From positions 1 to 56,496 of the IMG/VR virus record IMGVR_UViG_3300027782_000104: a stretch of DNA of 56,496 bases; one strand, written 5' to 3'. Position numbers and translations under genes: made by a program. Under the pieces are notes generated by a model. The model ran no database searches, was not told where the DNA came from, and was given only the letters and a program-made list of their open reading frames with translations. Positions within the stretch are counted from its first letter, which is position 1. Each line of letters opens with the position of its first letter. This document shows positions 1 through 10,800 of the stretch, piece after piece. Source of the DNA: a virus.

Positions 1-119
1 GGCGGCGGCGGTGGCGGCGGTGGCGGCGGTGGCCCAGGAGGAGGAGGCGGTGGCGGAGGTGGTGGTGGCGGCGGAGGTGGTGGTGGTGGCGGAGGTGGTG
101 GTGGTGGTGGTGGCGGAGC
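1..119 (-). repeat. in-frame trinucleotide tract coding polyproline
   Basis: The plus strand reads as repeated GGN triplets (GGC, GGT, GGA). On the coding minus strand these are CCN codons, giving an almost pure proline run in the large tail protein. Because the unit is three bases, gain or loss of units keeps the reading frame. Shorter tracts of the same kind lie near 370-385, 710-730 and 865-890, each between predicted domains. Confidence 0.85.
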
Positions 120-3100
120 AGGTGCCTGAACAAGCACTGTTGGCGTTGTTGATGCAGATCCACCAGGACCAACAGCTGTTACTGTTTCGCTCTTAGTTCC
201 AGCAGTAGAAAACGGATAAGGCAATGAACCAGAAGAAGAAAACAGCTGAGCGCCGTATGTACTTAGTGTCACATGTGTTGAATTCGTAGAACTCCAAGAT
301 AATGTTGAATTTTCACCAGTAAATATTACAGCAGGATTAAATGAAGCCGTAACTGTAGGAGCAGGTGGAGGAGGCGGCGGAGGAGCAGCTGCATCGCGAA
401 TTGCTACTGAAGAACTTGTCGCAACAATTGTTCCTCCTGTGCTTCCAGTTCGTAGATATACTACGAATGCTTCTGCATCATCAGAAATTCCGTCACTAAG
501 TGCTGTTCTATTGATACTGCCACCGCTACCATAAATTGTCACAGTACCGCTGCTAGAACCATCGGTGAAATCTGCAGCTCCTGCGCTTCCTGACGAGGTC
601 CAATAGAGTGTTGTTCCATCAGCAATATTCGTAGTCACAACAGAAAATGTTACCGTAGAACCTTCAGTGATTGAAAGCACGTCAGGATAAATTGCATATG
701 TTGGTGCTGGAGGAGGCGGAGGTGGTGGAGCAGGCGAAACATATCCGCAATACGGAGCGTTAGCTTGGAATAGAGTTGTAGTTTCTCCGTTATTTCCGTC
801 CGTATAGACTGAATATTGATCAAATCCTACGCAAGTATATCTTTTGAATAGACCAGCAGCAATAGGTGGAGGAGGTGGAGGTGGAGGTATAATTCCAACA
901 ACTCGACTACTATCAGCAGAATTTGTGATATTCGTAGAAATTATTTGTGTTTCTGTCATAGAAGAAGCAAAAATTTCTGGAACACGAGTAGATATAGTAA
1001 CGTCAGAAACGCCGGATTGTAACCCACTAGCATTATAATCACCTTCAGCTGAAGTAGTGAATGCGCCAAATGCTTCAGTATTTCTTGGATTATCTGTTAC
1101 TCTTAGTCTCTTAGTACCTACGTTAAATTTTAATGAAGAATCATTAGGAATTCTAAAGATAAAAAATACGTTGCCTGATGAGTTAGAAAACAGACTTGTG
1201 CCTTCCAAATTTGAAGGAAGCAAAGGAGCATTTGTGTTGGGATTTTTCAGACGAGTATTGTACTCTGATTCTGTCAAAGGAGTTATGTATGTGCTAACCA
1301 ATTTGCTATCAAAGAAAACGTACAAACGACTAGAAGGTTTTAGAGAAGACCCCTTAACAAAAATTTGTTTAGAACGCATAAAAGGTATAAGCGTTTGATC
1401 AACTATAACTTGTCCAGCTGAAGAAGTAGAAGTCGAACCTACTCGACCTGGCTTATATGTTGTGCGTGTCTGGGTGATTGGTGTAGTTGTAATAGATTCT
1501 GTTCTGAAACTTTCAACAATTTGTTTAGTACCATCAGCCAGAGTTTTCATTTCTGTTCCGCTGATAATATCTTGAGAAGCAGATGTTACAGGCACACCAA
1601 CAAATGAATTTTGCCATGCGCTTGGTTCTGTTTGCCAAGAATTCTGCATGTAATTCCAATTGTCTTGCGTGTTTTCTACTGGTACAGTTATAGCTGGTCG
1701 TGTTGTTGTGTCGAACCAATAATCATTATTGGGGTCGAGTGATAATGTACCTTTCCAGTTATATGAAGAACCAGAACAATTTCTTGTTGTAGTTCCGTAT
1801 GGTTGTTGAGCAAAAACTTTATGAGAATACGGTAATGTTACTAGATCACCAGCTGAAATTCCTGTAACAGCAGAAATAGTACCTGTAACGGAACCGTTTG
1901 TTACAGTTCCCCCGACAGCAAAATTACCTGTAGCATTCTCGATATAAAGTTTTGCTCCAACTTTATATCTTAGATAAGCAGTATTTCCACCAGAACTTAC
2001 TGTCATACCAGCAGTGAATGCTGGAGTAGAAGAAGTAAGAGTTACGATTTGATCACGCGATACACCCGTAGGCGTTACGTTCGTACGAACAACATGAGTA
2101 GAACCAGATGACCATGTTAGTTCTGTATTATCTACAGAAACAAGAGGACCTAATTCACCCTTAGCGCGATTGATAGAAGCCTTATAATCTAAATCAAATA
2201 CGTTTGCGATATTCGTGCCGTTGAATGCGTCTACAAGAATACCATTTTTGAAACGATCTAAACCATTATCGTCTGGGATCATCAGATCTTTAGAATTCTT
2301 TTCAAGTAGGGTTAGTGAAGTTAGATATTCCAGGCGATCAATACGGTCGCGCAGAACACCAATATCTTTCATGGTGAAGCGTTCGTTCTTAAGGCGCTTG
2401 ATACTGTTTGTTAAATCGGGACGATTGATCTGACGACCAACTTGTTCTGAAAGTGAAGGATAAGGCGCAAGAGAAATAACTGCTAGAGACATAGCATCAT
2501 CTGGCGCATATGGTGTTATAGGATTAAGAGAAGGTACGCCTTTGGTTATATCTATCGCACCTTCCTTGGTGATAGAAACTACGTCTTTTCTCTTTAGATA
2601 ATACGAAAGATCTGTTGTGAAATCTTGATTAGGGGGAGAATGATGCAGTCCTGTCACACCGCCAGATTGGAAACTAGTAGTGCCGATAGGATTTAAAGAA
2701 ACACCAGAAACTGTTGCATATACAGAATTAGCAGTATCAGAAACACGAGGACGGATGTCGATACAATTTCTTAGATCGTATGTAACACCGTTTGTCGGAG
2801 AAGTGAAAATCGGAATTTCATATGTGTAAATTTTAGTGCTGTCTACTCCAGCATTTGTATCGTCTATTGGATAAGAATTTACAGAAAAATATCCTACGCC
2901 AGTCGAATAGCTGTGTGTGAAATGATCAATAGAAACAAGCAAACGATCTGTACTCGTCAAACCTCCAGGTATTTGTGCGCCTGGTTTCTTAACAAGTTTC
3001 GCATGATCATAGTATGTGTCTTTCATACCAGTATCAATAGTAAAGTATTTGGTTACATCTTCACCATCTGCTGTGGTTGCGAAATTAGAACCAGTCAAAC

Positions 3101-5390
3101 GACGAACAGAATTGAGTTTAAATCCATCAGAAAGACCTAGAGGCCATGGACCTGTTGTGTTTCCAGCATACGAACCAATACCTAGTGATTTAGTGTTACC
3201 TGTTCTGATAAGAACCAAACGATCACGTGCGACAAGTTTAGCAGCTTCTTGCCCATCAATCTTATTGAGCGTAGCGATAACTGTAGCGTTTAATGAAGAA
3301 CCTAGAGTTTCGCTTAGTGCAAGATCTGCTTGACGCGAAGGAGTACCTGAAATAGAAATCGTACGATTACCATTTTTACCGACGCCCGCAAAATCTAAAA
3401 CCTGACCAGACTTAAATCGCTTGAAATAAGGCATATTTGTTTTAGAAGCTACAACTGTTCCGAAAACCTGCAGCTGTGTATCACTAACAACTCTACTTAC
3501 GACATAATCTCCACTGTTAGCAACAGCAATAATATCGCCAGGATTTACTTGAGTAGTAAACGCAGTTCCAGTACCACCGAAAGCATTAATTGTGTTTCCT
3601 GCAGTTGTTACGCTAACTGTGCCAGTAAGAGCAGCAGAGTTGGCAGTTCCGCGGGAAACAACATAAAAATCTGTACGAGTAGCATCATCACCTAAAGTTC
3701 CTGAACCGTCAAATGTCTCGGAATTCGTTCCACTGTTAATTGTTGCTGCACCAGAAGTGTTAAATGTAACATCAAAAGAACGATAAAATGAGAAATCGTT
3801 GTTGATACTACCAGCTGTGTTACGAACAGTTTTAATAGCATTTGCAGGGAGACGGAAAACTCCACGATCAAACGAAGGATCAGTTAAAGCAGCATTAGTT
3901 CCGTCAGAATTTAGTATATCAGCTTTACCTTTAGAACTACCACCAAACATCAAGCTCTGAACTTTGGTAAAGCTCTGACGAGCATTCATCTTGATATCTG
4001 TTAGATAAAACTTATATTGTGCGCTGGGTAAACCAGGAGTTCCGCTGTAGTATTCTACTCCGCGCACGCGAGCCGTGCCAATTTCATTTCCTGAAAGAGC
4101 AGAAGTAGAATAGCCTCCACCACTGATTGCATTCGATTGGCTATCGCGAAGAGAAATTACACTTTGTCTATCTAGATCCCATAATCCAACGACGTTGTCG
4201 CAAATTACATAATTGCTATAGTCGATAAGAGCTTTTGCCGATTCGATAGATTCGAAATCTGTAGCCTTAGTGATAGTTTTTCTAGACGATACGATTTTTT
4301 CAATATCGTAACCTTTGATATACGCTTTACCTTCACTGAGATTAACCGAAAGCTTTTCTGCGCTTCCTCCTACATAATTTTCAATCAATCCTCCATTTTT
4401 ACCTGATTTCAAATGTTCTTGTATAGAAACATTAAAACCTTTTACGATGTAGTCACCAGATTCGTCGTATGTGCGTTGAGCCATATAATCACGAATGGCT
4501 GCATAAGAAGGCTTAGTAGAAACAGACTGAACCAAACCATTGTCGACCTGCATCAATTCGATGAATGTATTTGACACTGCAGTTGTCAATGGGACTGCTT
4601 TGATGGTAGCTTCTAGCTTGAGACGAGCCGCACCTGGAGCAGAATAGTTATAGGAACCTTGTGCTGGGTCTAATAGCGTGTCGTCTGTTTGTTCGGTAAC
4701 AATTGTTTCGGTGATGTCAAAACCAACACGAACAGAAGGATACTGCGAATACTTATCCAGAATAACAGTCTGTTCGGGAACTCTGATGAAATGGTCTTTA
4801 GCGTAAACAATACCCGCGCCAAACTTAACGGCAGCACCTTGTCCGCCGGGAAGACTGTTATTATTAGACTGAGCGGCAGTAATTGTATTGGCTGTTAATA
4901 GCGGAAACCCTACAGCTGTTATGATTTCGTTAGCTTTGAAATATCTATAATCGGTTGTTGTATTGGCTGCAATAAATTTAATATGGAATGTCTTGAAACT
5001 AGGATTGTTAGATTCTGAGCCAGTAGAAACATTAACAACTTCAGCTAGAACACCAGAATTAGCACCCTTAATGACTTTACCTAGAAAATCAGACACATTA
5101 ACTGTATTTGCACCAGTAGAATTCTTATCTCTAATTTTTACATAAGCATAATTTGGGTCGTAGTTCATTTCTAAACCACGAACAGTTGAACCTTCTTTGA
5201 AGATATGACCCGCAAAACGATCAATCTGATTCTGAAGAATAGATTGCATCTGCGTAAGTTCGCGAGCCTGTACAGCCAATCCTGGACGAAACAGAATTCT
5301 ATGGAAATTCTTTTCTTCATTGAAATCATCGTAGTATGGATCTACGTTGAAATTTGTTGAGAGAGTTACGTTATTAGCTTCTGCGGCCAT
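1..5390 (-). CDS. DUF4815-type tail/baseplate protein, C-terminally incomplete
   Basis: Open from an ATG at 5390 to the left edge, about 1796 codons, with its C-terminus outside the window. The N-terminus contains NFHRILFRPGLAVQARELTQ and resembles the DUF4815 virion proteins of cyanophage-like T4 relatives, which lie next to gp8 as here. The first ~1490 residues are long beta-rich structural sequence. The C-terminal end is modular. Proline runs near residues 1500, 1557, 1670 and from 1757 on separate a small domain with two Cys, a Calx-beta-like domain (about 1563-1656, SITEGSTVTFSV) and an Ig-like domain (about 1677-1756, SFNPAVIFTGENSTLSW). It starts 13 bp after the gp8-like gene in the same late transcript. 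Role inferred: peripheral baseplate or host-contact protein. The tail position is well supported; the exact role is not. Confidence 0.85.
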   Translation of the reverse strand, partial: MAAEANNVTLSTNFNVDPYYDDFNEEKNFHRILFRPGLAVQARELTQMQSILQNQIDRFAGHIFKEGSTVRGLEMNYDPNYAYVKIRDKNSTGANTVNVSDFLGKVIKGANSGVLAEVVNVSTGSESNNPSFKTFHIKFIAANTTTDYRYFKANEIITAVGFPLLTANTITAAQSNNNSLPGGQGAAVKFGAGIVYAKDHFIRVPEQTVILDKYSQYPSVRVGFDITETIVTEQTDDTLLDPAQGSYNYSAPGAARLKLEATIKAVPLTTAVSNTFIELMQVDNGLVQSVSTKPSYAAIRDYMAQRTYDESGDYIVKGFNVSIQEHLKSGKNGGLIENYVGGSAEKLSVNLSEGKAYIKGYDIEKIVSSRKTITKATDFESIESAKALIDYSNYVICDNVVGLWDLDRQSVISLRDSQSNAISGGGYSTSALSGNEIGTARVRGVEYYSGTPGLPSAQYKFYLTDIKMNARQSFTKVQSLMFGGSSKGKADILNSDGTNAALTDPSFDRGVFRLPANAIKTVRNTAGSINNDFSFYRSFDVTFNTSGAATINSGTNSETFDGSGTLGDDATRTDFYVVSRGTANSAALTGTVSVTTAGNTINAFGGTGTAFTTQVNPGDIIAVANSGDYVVSRVVSDTQLQVFGTVVASKTNMPYFKRFKSGQVLDFAGVGKNGNRTISISGTPSRQADLALSETLGSSLNATVIATLNKIDGQEAAKLVARDRLVLIRTGNTKSLGIGSYAGNTTGPWPLGLSDGFKLNSVRRLTGSNFATTADGEDVTKYFTIDTGMKDTYYDHAKLVKKPGAQIPGGLTSTDRLLVSIDHFTHSYSTGVGYFSVNSYPIDDTNAGVDSTKIYTYEIPIFTSPTNGVTYDLRNCIDIRPRVSDTANSVYATVSGVSLNPIGTTSFQSGGVTGLHHSPPNQDFTTDLSYYLKRKDVVSITKEGAIDITKGVPSLNPITPYAPDDAMSLAVISLAPYPSLSEQVGRQINRPDLTNSIKRLKNERFTMKDIGVLRDRIDRLEYLTSLTLLEKNSKDLMIPDDNGLDRFKNGILVDAFNGTNIANVFDLDYKASINRAKGELGPLVSVDNTELTWSSGSTHVVRTNVTPTGVSRDQIVTLTSSTPAFTAGMTVSSGGNTAYLRYKVGAKLYIENATGNFAVGGTVTNGSVTGTISAVTGISAGDLVTLPYSHKVFAQQPYGTTTRNCSGSSYNWKGTLSLDPNNDYWFDTTTRPAITVPVENTQDNWNYMQNSWQTEPSAWQNSFVGVPVTSASQDIISGTEMKTLADGTKQIVESFRTESITTTPITQTRTTYKPGRVGSTSTSSAGQVIVDQTLIPFMRSKQIFVKGSSLKPSSRLYVFFDSKLVSTYITPLTESEYNTRLKNPNTNAPLLPSNLEGTSLFSNSSGNVFFIFRIPNDSSLKFNVGTKRLRVTDNPRNTEAFGAFTTSAEGDYNASGLQSGVSDVTISTRVPEIFASSMTETQIISTNITNSADSSRVVGIIPPPPPPPPIAAGLFKRYTCVGFDQYSVYTDGNNGETTTLFQANAPYCGYVSPAPPPPPPPAPTYAIYPDVLSITEGSTVTFSVVTTNIADGTTLYWTSSGSAGAADFTDGSSSGTVTIYGSGGSINRTALSDGISDDAEAFVVYLRTGSTGGTIVATSSSVAIRDAAAPPPPPPPAPTVTASFNPAVIFTGENSTLSWSSTNSTHVTLSTYGAQLFSSSGSLPYPFSTAGTKSETVTAVGPGGSASTTPTVLVQAPAPPPPPPPPPPPPPPPPPPPPPPPPPPPGPPPPPPPPPP

Positions 5391-5403
5391 GGATACCTAC
5401 CAA

Positions 5404-7206
5404 TTAAAAATTAATGATGACTTTAACGTCTTCTGTTTGTTCTAGCGCTCTACTAACAGGAGCTCTGTTTTCAGTATATATTACTAATCCGCTGTACTTT
5501 TTTAGAGCACCAGAAGTGACTGATTGCACGTTAGCAATTCTGGTACTAATAGAACCCTGAACGATTTCACCTATTTGAAACGAACCGCCTGTTCCGTTTG
5601 TTGTGATTCTAATTAATTTTAAATCACCCTTAGTTCTTGCACTATCAGTATTCGCGAAATATACTAAACGACCTTTAGCGCCACTCGACAACCCAGTTAC
5701 TACTTCGTCTGCAACAAAATCACCAGAAACTTCATTCACATTTACTCGTGTCGTCTGATCTAATGTAGAAACAGTAGCAGCAGAACCATTAGCTAACAAT
5801 GGGTCACGCATAATACCGATTAATCTGAAATCGTTATTTGTAGGAAACGTATTAGATTCGGCTCCAGAAACTCGAATATTCATTAAAATACTAGTAGCGT
5901 ACAATTCATCGACCGGATCACTGCCGTGCCCATTTCTAGGGGAAATTATAGCACGAGCAGTAGCACCATAACCATGTGATGAATTAGCACTAATCGTTAC
6001 GTTTGCAGTAGAATATGAACGACCCTGATTAATCATAGTTATCTTACGAACTCGACCAGCGAATGTATTAGATACGTATGCGTCCGAGCGAGATAACAAA
6101 GTGCCACCACTATCGCCTCGTATAGTGACCAAAGGAGAAATTATATATCTACTTGATGTGGTAGGTGTACTAGTGAAAGCAGAATTTACAATACAATAAT
6201 TGTTAGAACCATAATACTTAACGATTTTACGGACTTCACCTGAAGCGGGACCAGAACTAATAAAAAGCCCAGAACCATTATACACACCATCAACAACACT
6301 AGCGTCTGTTTTTAATGTAAATGCGGATTTACTAGAAACAGAAGCAAAAGTATTTGTTGTAGTTAAGTAATTAGCACCGTTCGCAATAACTTTAATGTAA
6401 TGTATAGCACCATTAGCAGCAGATGTCTGAACATCCCACTGATCACTACTATCATCAGCTGCTAGAGTTTTAACAGGGATAAAATCCGTAGTTAGAAATT
6501 TTAGTGCGCTGGCAGCAGTTATTGTATACATATATTTCCAACGATAACCATCAGTAGTAGAAATTATATCGTTGGTTACAACTCCAGTTGGTTCTACAGT
6601 AGATGCAGAATTTCTATTATTTTCAATACACTTATATACATTGCCTGCTGTTGTAGTAACATAATACTGCTTTTCATCAAGAATAGGATCTAAGTCATCA
6701 TATTCAGCATATGATGTGCCAGATATCCATTTATTTCTAGCAGCAACATGACTAACATCAGAAAACTGAATGCGTTTAGCCGCGATCATGTTTCGCCAAA
6801 TATCAAAATAGGTGTCTTGATATCTATCCACTGGAGCAATAGGCGTATAGTCTGAGTATGGTAAACGAACATATAGATTAGCACCTACTGTGGTTGTGGT
6901 AGTAGGTCTAATAGCAGAAATAAATGTTTGCGCGTTAGGTATAGAATGCACTCGCAAATCTTGTGAAGTGCCAGTAACTCGTACAATAGCTCCATTAGTC
7001 AATTCAGTATCAAAATACGTTCCGCTACCAACAACTGTATTAGATGTGCTGGTTATTTTTACTGTTCCTCTTGTAGGAACAGCATTTGCAGAAGCGTAAT
7101 TCTTACCGATAAAATAGTAATATCGAGTAGAAAGAGCTTCATTGAAAGATTCATAAAACTGAATCGCGTTGTGAATCCTAAAATGATGAGTTACTATAGC
7201 AGTCAT
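5404..7206 (-). CDS. gp8: gp8-like baseplate wedge subunit
   Basis: A 600-residue protein. The segment around residues 220-245 (TTDGYRWKYMYTITAASALK) and the upstream VEPTG motif resemble the gp8 baseplate wedge proteins of marine T4-like phages, which are larger than T4 gp8 (334 aa). The N-terminus (HHFRIHNAIQFYESF) also fits that group. The gene lies downstream of gp25, gp6 and the gp7-like gene, in T4 order, and overlaps its upstream neighbour through TAATG. Expected role: part of the wedge that assembles around the central hub before tube and sheath polymerise. The family call is by remembered motifs and synteny. Confidence 0.75.
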   Translation of the reverse strand: MTAIVTHHFRIHNAIQFYESFNEALSTRYYYFIGKNYASANAVPTRGTVKITSTSNTVVGSGTYFDTELTNGAIVRVTGTSQDLRVHSIPNAQTFISAIRPTTTTTVGANLYVRLPYSDYTPIAPVDRYQDTYFDIWRNMIAAKRIQFSDVSHVAARNKWISGTSYAEYDDLDPILDEKQYYVTTTAGNVYKCIENNRNSASTVEPTGVVTNDIISTTDGYRWKYMYTITAASALKFLTTDFIPVKTLAADDSSDQWDVQTSAANGAIHYIKVIANGANYLTTTNTFASVSSKSAFTLKTDASVVDGVYNGSGLFISSGPASGEVRKIVKYYGSNNYCIVNSAFTSTPTTSSRYIISPLVTIRGDSGGTLLSRSDAYVSNTFAGRVRKITMINQGRSYSTANVTISANSSHGYGATARAIISPRNGHGSDPVDELYATSILMNIRVSGAESNTFPTNNDFRLIGIMRDPLLANGSAATVSTLDQTTRVNVNEVSGDFVADEVVTGLSSGAKGRLVYFANTDSARTKGDLKLIRITTNGTGGSFQIGEIVQGSISTRIANVQSVTSGALKKYSGLVIYTENRAPVSRALEQTEDVKVIINF

Positions 7207-7793
7207 TAAGCAGAAGCAGTATAAGTTACGTTAAGTGTGTCGCCAGCAGTAACAACCTTATCGCCTACTGTGAACAAACCAGCAGAATATAGGGTTCCTG
7301 TTGAACCGGCCTTAGTAGCGTTGTTTGCGATGAACGCACCCTTAACAGTTCCAGCAACTGTGATTGTGAACACAACAGCATTAGAAGTTGCTTTAGAACC
7401 AGCTGAAGCAGCAGCGAAAGTGACTGCACAACGATTTGTCTGATTATAACCAGGAGCACGACCACCCTGAGCACCAGATTCAATCCATCCAGTATGCGAA
7501 GACATTGTGTCTGCAGCAGAAATGGCTGAATAACCATTAGCAGCAATCAAACCCATATACATCTGAGTTGTTTGCGAACCTACGCCTGTTCCGCTTAGAT
7601 AAGCGTTTAGAATGGCATTCTTACCTGCAGTCGTTACAGTGTTAGGAAATTCATCAGCCCACTTTACTCGACCGTTTGCATCAAGACAAACAGCTGTGTA
7701 TGTGCCGTGCAAATCTACAGATTCAGCCGAACCTGCGCCACGAGTTACGACTACGCTAGTAGAATCACCTGTATTAATTTTTTCGATAGACAT
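7206..7793 (-). CDS. small virion structural protein
   Basis: A 195-residue Ala/Gly/Thr-rich protein with no predicted membrane segment. The segments WADEFPNTVTTAGKNAILN and the C-terminal LFTVGDKVVTAGDTLNVTY resemble short structural proteins found in tail or head-decoration positions of many tailed phages. It is inserted between the gp7-like and gp8-like genes, a place where T4 has no gene. It has its own TATAAATA late promoter at 7825-7832, so it may be made in larger amounts than the surrounding wedge genes. High copy number and surface location are inferred from this promoter; the exact role is unknown. Confidence 0.6.
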   Translation of the reverse strand: MSIEKINTGDSTSVVVTRGAGSAESVDLHGTYTAVCLDANGRVKWADEFPNTVTTAGKNAILNAYLSGTGVGSQTTQMYMGLIAANGYSAISAADTMSSHTGWIESGAQGGRAPGYNQTNRCAVTFAAASAGSKATSNAVVFTITVAGTVKGAFIANNATKAGSTGTLYSAGLFTVGDKVVTAGDTLNVTYTASA

Positions 7794-7824
7794 CTTAATA
7801 GTACTCCCTTGGGTTAGGTACGTT

Positions 7825-7832
7825 TATTTATA
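7825..7832 (-). promoter_or_regulatory. T4-type late promoter (TATAAATA)
   Basis: The minus strand reads TATAAATA 32 bp upstream of the ATG at 7793, in the short gap between two late genes. It matches the -10-like late promoter read by gp55/gp33-modified RNA polymerase in T4. An AAGGGAG ribosome-binding site lies between it and the start codon. Confidence 0.7.
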
Positions 7833-7846
7833 ATACGAAAAGATAG

Positions 7847-10800
7847 TTAGAATGGTTTAATTGACGAACTTTGTGTCACTGAACCAGTATTAGTTACGAT
7901 ATTAACTGCACTTGCGTCGATTGTTGGTGAATCTCCCAACATTAGATATTTCGTGTTTGGTATATTTGGTAGAGGTACGAAATTCGGCACTGTAATTGTT
8001 GTTGCGGTTGGGTTGTATACTGCTGTTCCTACAACTACTCGTAGGTTTGTCATATATCCAGGCCATGATCTTAGATAAGAAGCACCGATTCGTTTTGTGG
8101 CTCCAATATAATTTATGGAGTTAGTTAATGTTCCAGTCGAGCTACGAGTACCATTTAAGAACAGTGTTTCTGTAGTTCCTGATCTGACTAGAGCGAAATG
8201 ATACCATGTGTTTGCAGACATCGCTGGAACAGTATATGCCTTTTGACCTAAACCGCCATTGCCATCGCTAGTGAACGTTGTGCTGTTAGACACAAACAGA
8301 TTTATTGGTCCGACTGTGGTATCCCCTGTTATTGCTCCTAGTATCGAATAGGCGTTGGTGAAATCTGGTAGTCTAATCCAACCTTCGATAGTGTATGAAC
8401 TATCGTTCAGCGTGAATCCTGTATTAAGATCCAACATACGTGTTTCAGCAACACCGCCTGGGAAGCTCAAGCTACCGGCTACAGAATTACCAACATATAC
8501 TGTATCGTCAAGATTTAGAACAGGAGTTACGAATTCACTAATTTGTGTAGACTGATATACTGAAATCTGTACTGAAGCATACGGAGTAATTGCTCCGTTG
8601 TTTTCGGTTATTGCTCCGCTCGTTCTGTTAGCACCAACAACAGAATCTGTTGAAGTAATCGTTTCGCTTATGGAAGCACCAAGAGTTACTAGAGCACCAA
8701 TAGAATCTGTCGGAGTTACTGATTCGGCTCCTGTAGTTGCACTCGTTACTACACCACCAACAACAGAATCGTCTGAAGTAATAGATTCGCTAGTTTCAGC
8801 TGAAGTTACTCCGTAGCCTATAATAGAATCTGTTGATGTTATAGATTCAGTGATCACTGATGGGATTGAACTAATACCAACAACTGAATCTGTTGATGTT
8901 ATAGATTCAGCGAAACTCGCGATAGCTCTATTCGTACCAACAATAGAATCTGTAGCGGTGAATGATTCATCGTAAGCAACATTCTTGGTAACATAACCAA
9001 CCATAGTGTCTGTTGCTGTAATTGATTGGGCGCCAGTATCGAGTTCACCACTGGTGTAAATGCCTGCAACAGAATCTGTTGTTGTTATCGACTGAGTTCC
9101 AGTGTTTAGGTCAGATACATATGTCGCGTCATTTGTATTTGTTACAGTTATAGATTCTGTGCCAGAAGTTAGATTTACAGATCTGTAAGTTCCGTTAACA
9201 ATTTCAGTTGCGTCAACTGATTCTGTTGTTGTAGCAACAGCTTTGTTAGTAGAATTTAATGAATCTGTAGCACTAATCGATTCGTTATATGCAACATTCT
9301 TGGTAACATAACCAAGCATAGATTCTGTAAGAGAAATCGTTTCTGGACCTAAGATACCACTAGTGACTCTAGCACCAACAACTGTGTCTATTATTGAAAC
9401 GCTTTCGCTTAAACTCAATGCGAATATGCTTGACTGCGTTAGTGTTGTTAATGCTGGTGTGTTAACAGTTGCATTGATTTGATAATCAGCGAAAAGTTTT
9501 GTGCCAGAAGGATGTACTAGTTTTCTAACAACATCACGATACTTTTCTAGCAGTTCCGTTACACGAATAACATACGAAAATTCTTGATAATAGAAATTAT
9601 CTTGGAGCTTATTATTCCATGACAAGAAACCTTTAGTGTCAACATATTTTCCAGGATAATTGGTAACACCTGTTGGTTGCGCCAATCCTTCACCGCTATA
9701 GGTCTTTTTCTGTATTGTGTATTTCGTAGCAGCAGCACCACTCACAGAACGACCAGCATGACTAGTAGTGAACGAACTATTTCCCTGAGTAGTATTCAAC
9801 ATATAGGCTGCAGAATATTTGTTAAAATTAGAACCTCTAGTTAATATGTTAAGTTCTGCAATTTCACCAGTTATTGTATTCGCAACAGCAACAGCATTTC
9901 TACCTAGATATCCACCATATCCGTCATCTACATTTAATTTCGTAATTTCATCATCAATGATAGTGATCGTAGGAATAGTTGTATAATTTTTTCCTGGATT
10001 GATGATAGAAATCGCATTGATCATATAGAAACTCGCGGTGCTATATGTTAATGCAGACGCGAGCGTAGATGAAACATTAGCCGCAGCCAATTTACTATAG
10101 CCGTTCGCGCGAGCATTTACGTTTGTTCGTGCAGTAGAAACGAATGTTTGCGCACCACCAATAGAATGAACTCTAAGCGCTGTACTAGATCCAGTGATAC
10201 GAACAATATCACCAACAGCTAACTGAGAAGTGAATGCGCTACCGATACCATAAACAGTATTCGTAGAGGTTTTTGCTTTTAATATACCTGTTAATTTCTT
10301 AGTCACGGCAGCTGTATTAGCACCTTTACGAACAAAAAAGTCCGAATCAAGGCGAACGTTTTTCATATTCCCAATAATATCAGAATTCAATGCAGTAGGA
10401 ATAGCTTCTGGATAATAAGAAGCAACAACAATTTCTGTTCCTGTGCCATCACCATTTACTCGAACACGAGTGTTGTTTTTAGTGTATCCAGATCCACCCT
10501 TGACAATACGAGCAGTTATACCTGTTGCTTCTTTAACTCTAGTAACAATAGCTGTAGCTGTAGAAGTCGAACCTGCTCCACCAATTTCAATTAAATCGCC
10601 TGTATTATGGCGCGAACCGCCTTCTGTTATGTTGAATTGTGTGACAGGACCAATTTGCGCACTAACGGTAGCGTAATTATTGTTATCGTCGAATACTCTT
10701 TCGCCATCAACGAATGTTCCGTCGATGCTTTCTACCGTCATGTCGTAAATAATCATTCCAGAAGAAATGGTAGAAACTACTCCCTGAACAACAGCAGTTG

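Noticed and set aside
11-196. Plus-strand Val/Ala-rich ORF
   Set aside because: It is the complement of the CCN proline tract of the large minus-strand tail gene.
8590-9420. Possible CRISPR array
   Set aside because: The repeats are degenerate, in frame and encode protein; no constant repeat with unique spacers.
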